The notes beneath the pieces were generated by a model that was not told where the DNA came from, ran no database searches, and worked only from the letters and a program-made list of their open reading frames with translations. A stretch of DNA of 64,000 nucleotides from DATBDN01 sp963715995. GTDB taxonomy: Bacteria > Actinomycetota > Thermoleophilia > Solirubrobacterales > Thermoleophilaceae. Where the stretch lies: assembly GCA_963715995.1 (NCBI GenBank), contig OY970283.1, forward strand, positions 2,232,001 to 2,296,000, given 5' to 3'. Each line of letters starts with the position of its first letter. Position 1 is the first letter of the stretch. Of the stretch, positions 25,301 to 33,534 are shown piece after piece. The position numbers were made by a program, and so were the translations under genes.

Positions 25301-26743
25301 TTAGCTGAGAGGGCGCGGCAGCCGCACGGTGAAGCGTGCGCCGCCGTCGTCGGCGTTCGCAGCGTCGACGAAGCCGCCGTGTGCGCTGACGATCTCGCTG
25401 ACGATCGCCAGGCCGAGGCCGGCGCCGCCCCGACCGCGCGTGCGGCCGCCCTCCGAGCGCCAGAAGCGCTGGAACAGCCGCGCGGGATCGCCCTCCGGGA
25501 GCCCAGGCCCGTGGTCGCGCACCTCGAGCGTGACGTTCACGTCGTCGGCGTCAATGCGGACGTCGACAGGGCTGCCCGCGGGCGTGTGCACGAGCGCGTT
25601 GCGAAGCAGGTTGAGCACCACCTGACGCAGCTGGTGAGGGTCACCGTGCACGGGTGCGCTGCCGTCGATGCTCAGCACGATCGCGCGGTCGGGAGCGGTG
25701 GCGCGGGCATCGGCCACGGCCTCCGCGGCGACCACCGTCATGTCGACCGGCTCGCGGTCCGGCGTCCGCACCTCGTCCAGGCGCGCAAGCGTGAGCATGT
25801 CCTCGACAAGCACGCCCATCCGGCGCGACTCGTCCTCGATCCGCCTCATAGACGACTCGAGCGTCTCCGGGTCTTCGGCCGCGCCCATGCGGAAGAGCTC
25901 GGCGTAACCGCGGATCGACGCCAGCGGCGTGCGCAGCTCGTGCGAGGCATCCGCGAGGAATCGCCGCAGGCGCGCCTCGCCGGCCTCGCGCTCCGCGAAC
26001 GCGCGCTCGAGGCGCCCGAGCATCGCGTTCAGGGCCAGGCCCAGGCGCCCGACCTCGCTCTTCGGCGTGGCGGGCTCGACGCGGCGCGAAAGCCGTCCGG
26101 CAGCGATCTCGCCGGCGACCGTGGCCATGCGGTCGAGCGGCCGCAGGCCCAGGCGGACGAGCGCGAGCGCCGTCCCGGCAAGCGCCAGGAGCACCGCTGC
26201 GATCACGAGCAGCTCGACCCGGAGCAGCCGGGTCAGTGTCTGGTCGACCTCGCGGAGAGGAACGGCGACGACGGTGATCGCGTCGTCGTTCTGGTCGTGC
26301 GAGGCAAGCACGCGGTAGCGCGGACCGCCGTCCTTCACCGAGCCGACCGTGACGAACTTGCCCACCGTCAGCCTTGCGGGCAGCTTCGGGGCGGGAGGCA
26401 GCTGCTGGCCATAGGAGATGGCGGTGTGGCCGAGCACGTGACCCCTGGCCGTCCGGCGTTCCCCGTACGTGCCCGGGGGAAGGTTCACGGCATCGACGGG
26501 AGGGCCGCCGTGCTGGTCGTCGCGATCAGGGCCGCCTCCACCCTGGAAACCGGAGCTCGCAACCGTGTAACCGGCCGCGTCGAGCTGGTGATCCAGCGCC
26601 GGCGCCGCGGCAGCCGCCTGTTCGTCCGCACGCTGAAGCAGGAACGAGCGCTGCTCGACGTAGGTCACGACCGCGGCGGCCACCAGCCCGGCCGCCGTGA
26701 GCACCAGCAGGCCGGCCATCAGCCGCGCCCGCAAGGACTGCAT
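25301..26743 (-). CDS. Two-component sensor histidine kinase (480 aa)
   Basis: ATG at 26743 overlaps the response-regulator stop (TGATG). TM1 ~9-27, an extracytoplasmic sensor region ~30-155, TM2 ~158-180, HAMP, HisKA with SHELRTPLASIRGY (phospho-His), and HATPase with N-box NLLRNALVH, DHGPGLP and GRGGAGLGLAIV. This is the OmpR-partner (HPK1) type. It is the last gene of the coupled Thr-rich/ApbE/FRD/RR/HK operon, so its signal may be redox state or envelope electron flow (inference). Confidence 0.95.
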   Translation of the reverse strand: MQSLRARLMAGLLVLTAAGLVAAAVVTYVEQRSFLLQRADEQAAAAAPALDHQLDAAGYTVASSGFQGGGGPDRDDQHGGPPVDAVNLPPGTYGERRTARGHVLGHTAISYGQQLPPAPKLPARLTVGKFVTVGSVKDGGPRYRVLASHDQNDDAITVVAVPLREVDQTLTRLLRVELLVIAAVLLALAGTALALVRLGLRPLDRMATVAGEIAAGRLSRRVEPATPKSEVGRLGLALNAMLGRLERAFAEREAGEARLRRFLADASHELRTPLASIRGYAELFRMGAAEDPETLESSMRRIEDESRRMGVLVEDMLTLARLDEVRTPDREPVDMTVVAAEAVADARATAPDRAIVLSIDGSAPVHGDPHQLRQVVLNLLRNALVHTPAGSPVDVRIDADDVNVTLEVRDHGPGLPEGDPARLFQRFWRSEGGRTRGRGGAGLGLAIVSEIVSAHGGFVDAANADDGGARFTVRLPRPLS

Positions 26744-27450
26744 CAAGTCCGTCGCGTCCTGAGCGCGTAGCCCACGCCGCGCACCGTGTGGATGAGCGGC
26801 GGTCCGTCGCCGTCGATCTTCTTGCGCAGGTAGGAGATGTAGGTTTCGAGCACACGCCCGTCGCCGCCGAAGTCGTAGTCCCACACGTGGTCGAGCAGCT
26901 GCGCGCGGGTCATCACGCGCCGCGGGTTCAGCATCAGGTAACGCAGTAGCCGGTACTCGGTCGCTGTCAGCTCGATCGCATGCCCCGCGCGTGCGACCTC
27001 CATCGTGTCCTCGTCCAGCTCCAGGTCCTCGAACACGAGCCGTGCCGACTCCGGTGCAGCCGCGCCGGTGCGGCGCAGCACGGTGCGCACGCGCGCGACG
27101 AGCTCCTCGAGGCTGAACGGCTTGGTCACGTAGTCGTCGCCGCCGGTGGTCAGGCCGCGGATCTTGTCCTCGGTCGAGTCACGGGCGGTAAGGAAGATGA
27201 TCGGCACGTCGGCGCGCTGTGCGCCGAGTCGCTCGGCGACGTCGAAGCCCTCCATGTCGGGGAGCATCACGTCCAGCAGCATCAGGTGCGGGCGAAACGC
27301 CTTGACCTGGCTCAGCGCCTCGGCGCCGGTGCCGGCTGCCGCGACGTCGAAGCCCTGGTAGCGAAGCGCCATCGAGATGACGTCCACGATGTTCGGCTCG
27401 TCGTCGACTACGAGCACGCGGAAGTCGGCGGCATCGGCGGCGGTGCTCAT
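26743..27450 (-). CDS. OmpR/PhoB-family response regulator (235 aa)
   Basis: The receiver domain has VVDDEP, phospho-Asp in LLDVMLPDMEG, LTARDS and KPFSLEELVARV. The C-terminal winged helix (ELTATEYRLLRYLMLNPRRVMTRAQLLDHVW, ETYISYLRKKID) is OmpR-type. ATG at 27450 overlaps the upstream stop by ATGA, and its own stop overlaps the kinase start by one base. It is likely to regulate its own operon and perhaps the nearby GT39 gene. Confidence 0.96.
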   Translation of the reverse strand: MSTAADAADFRVLVVDDEPNIVDVISMALRYQGFDVAAAGTGAEALSQVKAFRPHLMLLDVMLPDMEGFDVAERLGAQRADVPIIFLTARDSTEDKIRGLTTGGDDYVTKPFSLEELVARVRTVLRRTGAAAPESARLVFEDLELDEDTMEVARAGHAIELTATEYRLLRYLMLNPRRVMTRAQLLDHVWDYDFGGDGRVLETYISYLRKKIDGDGPPLIHTVRGVGYALRTRRT

Positions 27451-28013
27451 GCGCTCGCCTGACCCGAGCTCGTGGTGGTCGTGAGATGTCTCATCGCAAG
27501 CAGTACAAGCGCCGGGACGGTCGTCGACGCGATCAGCAGAGCAAACCACGCGCTGCCGGCATCTGAACCCTCGCCGAGCGAGTGGACGATGCCGGCGATC
27601 CACGCGATCGCCGTCAGGCGGTGGAGCTTGACCCAGCGCCGCTGGCCGATCTTTCGCCGGAGGTAGTAAGACGGGCCGAGAACGATCATCGCCCAGGCGG
27701 CAATGATCCCCACCGAGGTCCATGCGGTCTGGTAGCTCCAGGTGAACGGCACGGCCACGTCGATCAGGCTCGGGTGCAGGTACTTGTCGCCGACGAGGCT
27801 GAGGCCGTGAATGAGCAGAGCCGCGATCGTCGCGAGCGAGAGGGCCTCGTGCAGCGGCCGCAGGTCCGCCCCGCGCCCGCGCACGAACCTGCCGCTCATC
27901 AGCAGCCCGACGCAGACCGACAGACTGGAGAGGAACAGGGCAGCGGTTCCGGCTGCGCGTGAGGTGATCCAGAAGATGTGCGGCCCGGTCGCCGTCGCTA
28001 GTGCTGCGCTCAT
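27447..28013 (-). CDS. Ferric-reductase-like transmembrane protein (188 aa)
   Basis: Five to six hydrophobic helices with paired His suited to b-type heme: LHEALSLATIAALLIHGLSL and VKLHRLTAIAWIAGIVHSLG, the pattern of the ferric_reduct (PF01794) domain. ATG at 28013 follows the ApbE stop by 34 bp; the 3' end overlaps the response-regulator start (ATGA). It has no cytoplasmic NAD(P)H/FAD domain, so it would pass electrons across the membrane to or from another carrier, in keeping with ApbE next door. Confidence 0.85.
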   Translation of the reverse strand: MSAALATATGPHIFWITSRAAGTAALFLSSLSVCVGLLMSGRFVRGRGADLRPLHEALSLATIAALLIHGLSLVGDKYLHPSLIDVAVPFTWSYQTAWTSVGIIAAWAMIVLGPSYYLRRKIGQRRWVKLHRLTAIAWIAGIVHSLGEGSDAGSAWFALLIASTTVPALVLLAMRHLTTTTSSGQASA

Positions 28014-28047
28014 GGGACGAGCATCGTCGCTCCGCCTTGGCCGATCC

Positions 28048-28992
28048 CTAGAAAAAGCTGGGAGTTTCCTGAGAGCGGCCGCTGGCGGCGACGACCTCGT
28101 GCGACCCGTCGTCGTAGACCAGCACGCCGCCATCGGGCAGCCAGCTCTTCGCGCGCTCGGGCCCGCTCAGGATCGCTGCCTTGGCGCAGACCTCGGCGAG
28201 CGCCGCGCGCGGAGCCAGCGCCGTGGCCTGGACGATGCCGGTGAAGGCCGGCTTGCCGCTCGACGGGTCGAGCAGGTGGTGGCATGGGCGCCCCTGCTGG
28301 TCGATCCAGCTGCGGCGGCCGATGCCGCTGGTCGCGGCGGCCACTGCCGAGTCGCTGAAGCTGTGCAGGACGCCGGGCTCGAACGGGCTTGCCACCTGAA
28401 GGGCGCGCTCGATGCCGGCGCGACCGCCGATGCGCACGTCGCCCGCGCAGTCGACGGCATAGGCCTCGTGCGTCTCGAGTGTCTCGGCGAGCAGGTCGCA
28501 GAACATTCCCTTGGCGAGCCCGCCGCTGTCAAGGCGCAGCCCCGGTGGCCGGAAGATGACGGCGTCGCGCTCGTCCACGCGCAGAAGCCGCCACGGCGAC
28601 TCCGGGTTCGCCGCGGCGGGCCGGCGCGCGGGCGCCGCAGCGAGCGCGGCATGGAGGTCCGCGGGCTCTGCGAGGTCGGCGGTGTAGCCCGCAACCTCGA
28701 TCTCGCCGAGCATCGTCGCGTCGACGAGGCCGCCGGTCAGCTCGGCCGCGTGGCGCACCAGTCCTGCGAAGCGCGCCATCGCCGGGCTGACCGCGACCGC
28801 GTGGCCGCGGTCGGCGTTCAATCGTGTGAGCGCGGAGTCCGGCTCGAAGCGCGTGAACTCGTGGTGCCAGTCCTCGAGGCTGCGCTTGGCCCACGCGACG
28901 GCCTCGGCCGCTGTGCCCGCTGCGCCGTCCCCGATCACGAACACGGAGCAGCGGGAGCCGAAACAGTCGAAGCTGGCGGACGCTTCGCTCAT
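28048..28992 (-). CDS. apbE: FAD:protein FMN transferase (ApbE family)
   Basis: 314 aa, usual length minus an export signal. Family blocks include FEPDSALTRLNADRG, GLVDATMLGEIEVAGY, RLDSGGLAKGMFCDLLAETL, YAVDCAGDVRIGG, HHLLDPSSGKPA and TALAPRAALAEVCAKAAILSG. The enzyme transfers FMN from FAD to a Thr of an acceptor protein. ATG at 28992 overlaps the upstream Thr-rich membrane protein by ATGA. No signal peptide is visible, so the flavinylation site of action is unclear. No FMN_bind domain protein is encoded here. Confidence 0.93.
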   Translation of the reverse strand: MSEASASFDCFGSRCSVFVIGDGAAGTAAEAVAWAKRSLEDWHHEFTRFEPDSALTRLNADRGHAVAVSPAMARFAGLVRHAAELTGGLVDATMLGEIEVAGYTADLAEPADLHAALAAAPARRPAAANPESPWRLLRVDERDAVIFRPPGLRLDSGGLAKGMFCDLLAETLETHEAYAVDCAGDVRIGGRAGIERALQVASPFEPGVLHSFSDSAVAAATSGIGRRSWIDQQGRPCHHLLDPSSGKPAFTGIVQATALAPRAALAEVCAKAAILSGPERAKSWLPDGGVLVYDDGSHEVVAASGRSQETPSFF

Positions 28993-29402
28993 GACTGCGC
29001 GGTGGTCACCGGCGCCGCGGCGGTCGTGCTGCCCGAGGAGCCGCTGGAGGTCGTGCCGCTCGATGTCGTGCCGCTGGAGGTCGTGCCGCTCGATGTCGTC
29101 GAGGGCGTGGTGGTCGCCGAGGTCGTCGTGGTGGCCGAGGTCGTCGTGGTGGCCGGGGTGGCCGTCGCGATCGTCGCGACCGTGGTCGTCGTGCTCGCCA
29201 GCGCAGGATCGTTGCCGGTAGCCATCTGCCGGTAGATGAACCCGAACGGCCCGATGAACGCGGCCACGGCGATCACGGCAACAGTCCTGCGCAGCCGGCC
29301 CGTCCGGCGGCGCCGTGCCGCCTTGCGTCGCGCCGCGAGGGCGAGTGCGTCTTCGCGGCTTGGCCGCTGGGTACGGGAAGGTTCGATTGCGTAGGTGCCC
29401 AT
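28989..29402 (-). CDS. Thr/Ser-rich single-pass membrane protein (137 aa)
   Basis: Basic N-terminus (AARRKAARRRRTGRLRR), one membrane helix (~40-57, VAVIAVAAFIGPFGFIY), then ~75 residues almost entirely Thr/Ser/Ala/Gly, including repeated GTTSS units. In related ApbE/ferric-reductase operons this position usually holds an FMN_bind protein with a similar anchor and linker; here the domain is missing and ApbE begins at the stop codon. Either the tail is a bare spacer, or it is an atypical flavinylation or glycosylation target. First gene of the coupled operon. Confidence 0.75.
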   Translation of the reverse strand: MGTYAIEPSRTQRPSREDALALAARRKAARRRRTGRLRRTVAVIAVAAFIGPFGFIYRQMATGNDPALASTTTTVATIATATPATTTTSATTTTSATTTPSTTSSGTTSSGTTSSGTTSSGSSGSTTAAAPVTTAQS

Positions 29403-29550
29403 TGTCTGTCCTTTCGGGGTTCGAGGGCAGCATCGGCCGGGGGCCTCAAGCGGGGATGCGTTTTGGCTGAGAAAAAGCTGAGGAATGGCTCACAGGCAAT
29501 TCCCAGGCTGCGCAGAGCGGGCTCTCACGCCCCCAGCCGACGATGCCGTC

Positions 29551-31659
29551 ATGAGCACTCTCTCCAGCGCCCAGCGCAGCCCGATAACGCACCTCCTGAG
29601 CTCACGCCGCATACGCGTGCGGCGACTACCCGCACCGGAGCTGATGGGACTGATGGCCCTGGCTGCCGTCCTCAACCTCTGGTCGCTCAGCCGCAACGGC
29701 TGGGCGAACGACTACTACGCCGCCGCCGTGCGCTCGATGAGCACGAGCTGGCACAACTTCTTCTTCGGCTCGTTCGACGCCAGCGGCGTGATGACCGTCG
29801 ACAAGCCGCCGCTCGCCCTCTGGGTGCAGGCGCTGTCGGTGCGGATCTTCGGCTACCACTCGCTGAGCGTGCTCGTGCCGCAGGCGCTGATGGGCATCGC
29901 GTCGGTGGCGCTCGTCTACGACCTCACGCGACGTGTCTTCGGCCGCGCGGCCGGGTCCGTGGCGGGGGTCGTTTTTGCCCTGACCCCGATCACGGTCGCG
30001 ATCTCGCGTCACAACAACCCCGACGCGCTGCTGGTGCTCTGCTCCGTCGGCGCACTGTGGGCGATCGTGCGCGCCTTCGAGGACGGCCGCACGCGCTGGC
30101 TCCTGCTGTCGGGATTGCTCGTGGGCCTGGGCTTCGAGACGAAGATGGCCGTCGCGCTGATGGTCGTGCCCGGCATCGCGGCGGCGTGGCTGTGGTTCGC
30201 TCCCGCCGGGCGCCTGCGCGCCTTCAAGCAGCTGCTCGCAGGCGGCGCCGTGATGGCCGTGGCCGGGCTTGCATGGCCGGTGGCGGTCTGGCTGACGCCG
30301 GCGGCCGATCGGCCGTGGATCTCCGGCACCGCCGACAACAGCATCTGGTCGCTGATCCTGAACTACAACGGACTTGGTCGCCTCGACGGCCAGAGCGGTG
30401 GTCCGGGTGGCGGCGGCCCAGGCGGTGGCGGTGGTGGCGGAGGCGTGTTCGGCGGCTCGGCCGGCCCGCTGCGACTGCTGAACGAGGCGCTCGGCGGGCA
30501 GGCTGGCTGGCTGCTCGGCTTCGCGATCGTCGCGATCGGCGCCATCGCGTTCGTATCCCGCATGCGCCGTGACGACCGTCGCGGCGCCTGGCTGCTCGCA
30601 GTCGGCGGGTCGTTCGCGATCACCGCGGTCGCGTTCAGCTTCGCGCAGGGAATCTTCCACCCGTACTACGTCTCGTTGCTGGCCCCGTTCGCGGCGGCGC
30701 TGATCGGCGCAGGCACCGGCCTGGTCCTGCAGGGCGCGCGAGGCGCCGCCGTGTTCGGCCCGCTCGCGGTGCTGGCAGGCGCCGGCACCGAGCTGGCGGT
30801 GCTCGACAGCAACACGGGTCAGCTCACGTGGCTGAAGCCCGTCCTCGTGGTCGTCGCGGCGATCACGGCGGTGGTGTTGGCGAACCCTGGCGGCAGGCGC
30901 GTGCGCTCGGCAGCGATCGCAACAGCGCTCGCCGTGCTGATGCTTGCGCCCGCCACGTGGGCGGTGCAGACGCTGGGTCACGCGACAAGCAGCACCTTCC
31001 CCGCCGGCGGTCCCGCGAGTGCGTCCATGGGGGGCCCCGGTGGCGGCGGTGGCGGGCCGGGCGGAGGCGGCTTCCGTGGCGGTCCCGGCGGCTCCACTGG
31101 CGCGCCGGGTGGCTTCGCCGGCCGCCCGCCGAGCGGAACCGGCTTCCAGCCACCGGCCGGCGCAGCCGGCGGGGCGCTTGGCGCGCCATCGGGTACGAAC
31201 GGCGGCTTGGGTGGTGCTACGACCAGTGGCTCGGCCGGTAGCGCGACGGGCGGCGGCGCTGGTCGCGCGGGCGGCGGCGGGATGTTCGGCGGCAACGACA
31301 CCGCGACAACCGCGGCGGTCGCCTACGCCAAGGCGCACGGCGGCGGCGCGGTGGCCGTGTCGAGCCAGCAGGGGGCGTCGGGGACGATCATCCGAAGCGG
31401 CGCGAACGTGGTCGCGATCGGGGGCTTCTCCGGCCGCGAGAGCCAGGTGTCGACCTCGTGGTTCGCGAAGGAGGTAGCCGCCGGGCGCATCCGCTGGGTG
31501 GTGGCCGACTCGAGCGGCGGAGGAATCCCGAGCGACGGCCGCGTGGGCGCCAAGGACGTGATGTCCGCAGTCGCGCAGACGTGCAAGGCCGTGAAGACCT
31601 CAGCCGGCACGATCTACGACTGCCAGGGCTACGCCGCGGCGCTGGCGAAGCTCGGCTGA
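29551..31659 (+). CDS. GT39 (ArnT/PMT-like, YkcB-type) membrane glycosyltransferase (702 aa)
   Basis: GT-C type: ~11 membrane helices; the catalytic loop after TM1 has NDYYAAAVRSM and DKPPLALWVQAL, with HNNPDALL further on. Gly-rich inserts lie around the extracellular loop (~290-310) and between the membrane part and a soluble C-terminal domain (~620-702: AVSSQQGASGTIIRSGANVVAIGGFSG, IRWVV) resembling the YkcA/B C-terminal domain. It would use a polyprenyl-phosphate sugar outside the membrane. ATG 29551; an earlier in-frame start (29485) adds no recognisable sequence. It diverges from the ApbE operon. Confidence 0.9.
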   Translation: MSTLSSAQRSPITHLLSSRRIRVRRLPAPELMGLMALAAVLNLWSLSRNGWANDYYAAAVRSMSTSWHNFFFGSFDASGVMTVDKPPLALWVQALSVRIFGYHSLSVLVPQALMGIASVALVYDLTRRVFGRAAGSVAGVVFALTPITVAISRHNNPDALLVLCSVGALWAIVRAFEDGRTRWLLLSGLLVGLGFETKMAVALMVVPGIAAAWLWFAPAGRLRAFKQLLAGGAVMAVAGLAWPVAVWLTPAADRPWISGTADNSIWSLILNYNGLGRLDGQSGGPGGGGPGGGGGGGGVFGGSAGPLRLLNEALGGQAGWLLGFAIVAIGAIAFVSRMRRDDRRGAWLLAVGGSFAITAVAFSFAQGIFHPYYVSLLAPFAAALIGAGTGLVLQGARGAAVFGPLAVLAGAGTELAVLDSNTGQLTWLKPVLVVVAAITAVVLANPGGRRVRSAAIATALAVLMLAPATWAVQTLGHATSSTFPAGGPASASMGGPGGGGGGPGGGGFRGGPGGSTGAPGGFAGRPPSGTGFQPPAGAAGGALGAPSGTNGGLGGATTSGSAGSATGGGAGRAGGGGMFGGNDTATTAAVAYAKAHGGGAVAVSSQQGASGTIIRSGANVVAIGGFSGRESQVSTSWFAKEVAAGRIRWVVADSSGGGIPSDGRVGAKDVMSAVAQTCKAVKTSAGTIYDCQGYAAALAKLG

Positions 31660-31705
31660 ACAGGCGCGCCTGGCGCCCCAGGGCTCAGGCGGCGTGGTTC
31701 GGCTG

Positions 31706-31991
31706 GGGCTCGAGCGGCGTGGTTCGCGAGCACCGACCCTCGCTGGGGCAGCTAAGAGGGATCGGTGCTCGCTCGCGAAGCCGCTCTTGGTCTCGTTGGG
31801 ATCAGTTGTGGTCGCCTGGCGGACCCGAGTGATCGCAGCGGCGCGATTTTCGGGAGCAACCGTCAATTGGTGTCGCATAGCGACAGTTATTGACGGTTGC
31901 TGCATGTTCGCGGGGAGCAACGTTCAATTGCTCCCGCATAGCGGGAACTATTGAACGAAGCGAGCGCCTTCGCGGGGCGAAGCGGCCGGCG
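31706..31991 (-). repeat. 286-bp structured repeat element, copy 2 (inverted)
   Basis: Reverse-complement match to 19864-20149 without gaps. Hairpin 1 at 31922-31956 (stems unchanged, loop TAT), hairpin 2 at 31856-31900 (identical in all 45 nt), hairpin 3 at 31726-31772 (outer stem unchanged). The short helix is GGGTC / GATCC instead of AGGTC / GACCT, and the inner hairpin-3 stem is GCTG / CAGC instead of GTTG / CAAC, both pairing-preserving. It sits between the convergent GT39 and VOC genes. Confidence 0.85.
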
Positions 31992-32036
31992 CGGCAGAGC
32001 GGGGCCGGCGGCAGAGCGGGGCAGGCGGCAGACGGG
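31986..32036 (-). repeat. 17-bp tandem repeat, ~3 copies, beside element copy 2
   Basis: Same unit as at 19691-19797 (here read as GCCGGCGGCAGAGCGGG on the + strand), less regular, on the same side of the element as in copy 1. It ends 28 bp before the VOC stop codon. Confidence 0.75.
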
Positions 32037-32063
32037 CGGCGAGAAGCAGCGGCCCCCCGCCCC

Positions 32064-32606
32064 TCAGCCCCCGCCGAGCAGCTCCTCGAGCTCGAACCGC
32101 TCGTCCAGAAACGCGGGATCCTCGCCTGGCTTCGGCCATTCGTCCCACGGGCGATCCCATGCCAGCTCGAGATCGTTGCCGTCGGGGTCTGCCAGGTAGA
32201 CGGCCAGATGCGTCCCATGATCGGTGAGCTGGCGCAGCGGCACGCCGGCGTCGACAAGTCGCTTGACAACCTGGGCGAGGCGCTCCTTCGACGAGAAGTT
32301 GAGGGCTACGTGGTGAAGGCCCGTGACGCCATCGGGCTGCGGGCCTGCGCCGGCGGACTTCCAGGTGTTGAAGCCGAGGTGGTGGTGGTAACCGCCGGCC
32401 GCTACGAACAGGATGTCTCCCGTCGTGCCCCAGCCCGGCACGTCACGCGCCTCGAAGACCACGTCGAAGCCCATCACGCCGACATAGAAGTCGCGGATGC
32501 GCTCGATGTCGGCGGTGCGCAGGTGCACGTGGCCGATCCGGACCTCGGGGTCGATCGGCCGCTCCGCGCGCTGCGCAGGCTCGACCGGTCCCTGCGGGCC
32601 GCTCAC
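32064..32606 (-). CDS. VOC-family (glyoxalase/extradiol dioxygenase-like) protein (180 aa)
   Basis: VOC fold with IGHVHLRTADIERIRDFYVGVMGFDVVFEA, GGYHHHLGFNTW, HHVALNFSSKERLAQVVKRL and HGTHLAVYLADPDGNDLELAWDRP. The metal-ligand set (His in GHVH and HH, Glu in DLELAW) fits a metal-dependent VOC enzyme of the CatE type. ATG at 32606 overlaps the upstream paralogue's stop by ATGA, so the two are coupled. The substrate is unknown. Confidence 0.88.
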   Translation of the reverse strand: MSGPQGPVEPAQRAERPIDPEVRIGHVHLRTADIERIRDFYVGVMGFDVVFEARDVPGWGTTGDILFVAAGGYHHHLGFNTWKSAGAGPQPDGVTGLHHVALNFSSKERLAQVVKRLVDAGVPLRQLTDHGTHLAVYLADPDGNDLELAWDRPWDEWPKPGEDPAFLDERFELEELLGGG

Positions 32607-33496
32607 CGGGCCACCTCGATCCGCAGCAGGTTGCCGGACGGATCGCGCACCGCGAACGCGTCGTCGTAGGCCTCGATCGGCAGCCCGGCCGCCTGAACGC
32701 GTGCGCGCACCTCGGAGACCTGCTCGGGCGTGTCGAGCTCGACGGTCCAGTGGCGCATCCCGATCGCGTGCTCCGGCGCGGGCGGCGCCCCCTCCCCGCG
32801 CCAGACGTTGAAGCCAAGGTGGTGGTGGTAGCCACCCGCCGACACGAATGCTGCGGTTGGGATCCGCGCCCAGACGTCGAAGCCGATCACGTCGCGATAG
32901 AAGGCCAGGCCATCGTCGATCGAGCCCACGTGCAGGTGCACGTGGCCCACACGCAGCCCCGTCCCGACGCGCTCTGCGAGCGGCTCGCCCTGCACCGTCC
33001 GAAGCAGGTCCTCGATGTCGAGCGGCGCCGGCCCACCGCGGCCGAACTCCTCCTCCGGGCTGGGCCAGCGATCGCGAGGCCGGTCGGCGGCGAGCTCGAT
33101 GCCGTTGCCGTCGGGGTCCGCCAGGTAGATCGCCTCGTGCGTGCCGTGGTCGGATGCGCCCTGCACGGGAGCGCGCGTGTGCATCAGGCGCACAACCGCG
33201 CGCGCCAGGTCCTCACGCGAGGGATAGAGCAGCGCGTAGTGGTAGAGGCCGGAGTGGCGCCCTGCCGGCCGCGCACCGCGCTCCTCGGCGAGCACGAGCA
33301 CGGTCTGGTCGCCGTCGCCAAGCTCTGCGGTGGCTGCATCGTCGTCGCGCGCGTGTAGCTGGAGGCCGAGCGCGGACTGGTACCAGTCGACCGAGCGGCC
33401 CAGATCGGCCACGGTCAGGTGGACCGGCCCGAGCCTGAGGCTGTCGGGCAGCGGCGTGGCGCTGCGCTGGCCGGTCGTGACGAGAGTCGTGTTCAT
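32603..33496 (-). CDS. Two-domain VOC-family (CatE-like) dioxygenase (297 aa)
   Basis: Two VOC units: ~20-160 (LGPVHLTVADLGRSVDWYQSALGL, HYALLYPSREDLARAV, HGTHEAIYLADPDGNGIELAADRP) and ~180-295 (VGHVHLHVGSIDDGLAFYRDVIGF, GGYHHHLGFNVW, LLRIEVAR). This is the layout of CatE-like catechol-2,3-dioxygenases. ATG with AGGAG upstream (reverse strand). It is translationally coupled to the single-domain paralogue downstream; a carboxyltransferase gene lies upstream. Confidence 0.9.
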   Translation of the reverse strand: MNTTLVTTGQRSATPLPDSLRLGPVHLTVADLGRSVDWYQSALGLQLHARDDDAATAELGDGDQTVLVLAEERGARPAGRHSGLYHYALLYPSREDLARAVVRLMHTRAPVQGASDHGTHEAIYLADPDGNGIELAADRPRDRWPSPEEEFGRGGPAPLDIEDLLRTVQGEPLAERVGTGLRVGHVHLHVGSIDDGLAFYRDVIGFDVWARIPTAAFVSAGGYHHHLGFNVWRGEGAPPAPEHAIGMRHWTVELDTPEQVSEVRARVQAAGLPIEAYDDAFAVRDPSGNLLRIEVAR

Positions 33497-33516
33497 CGTG
33501 GGGTTTCTCCTGTTTG

Positions 33517-33534
33517 CTTGCTAGCGCAAGTATA
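33517..33534 (-). promoter_or_regulatory. Promoter with overlapping dyad before the VOC operon
   Basis: Reverse-strand -10-like TATACT (33534-33529) runs into the inverted repeat CTTGC-gcta-GCAAG (33530-33517), which would cover the start of transcription, as in repressor-controlled promoters of TetR or MarR targets. No good -35. Confidence 0.45.
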
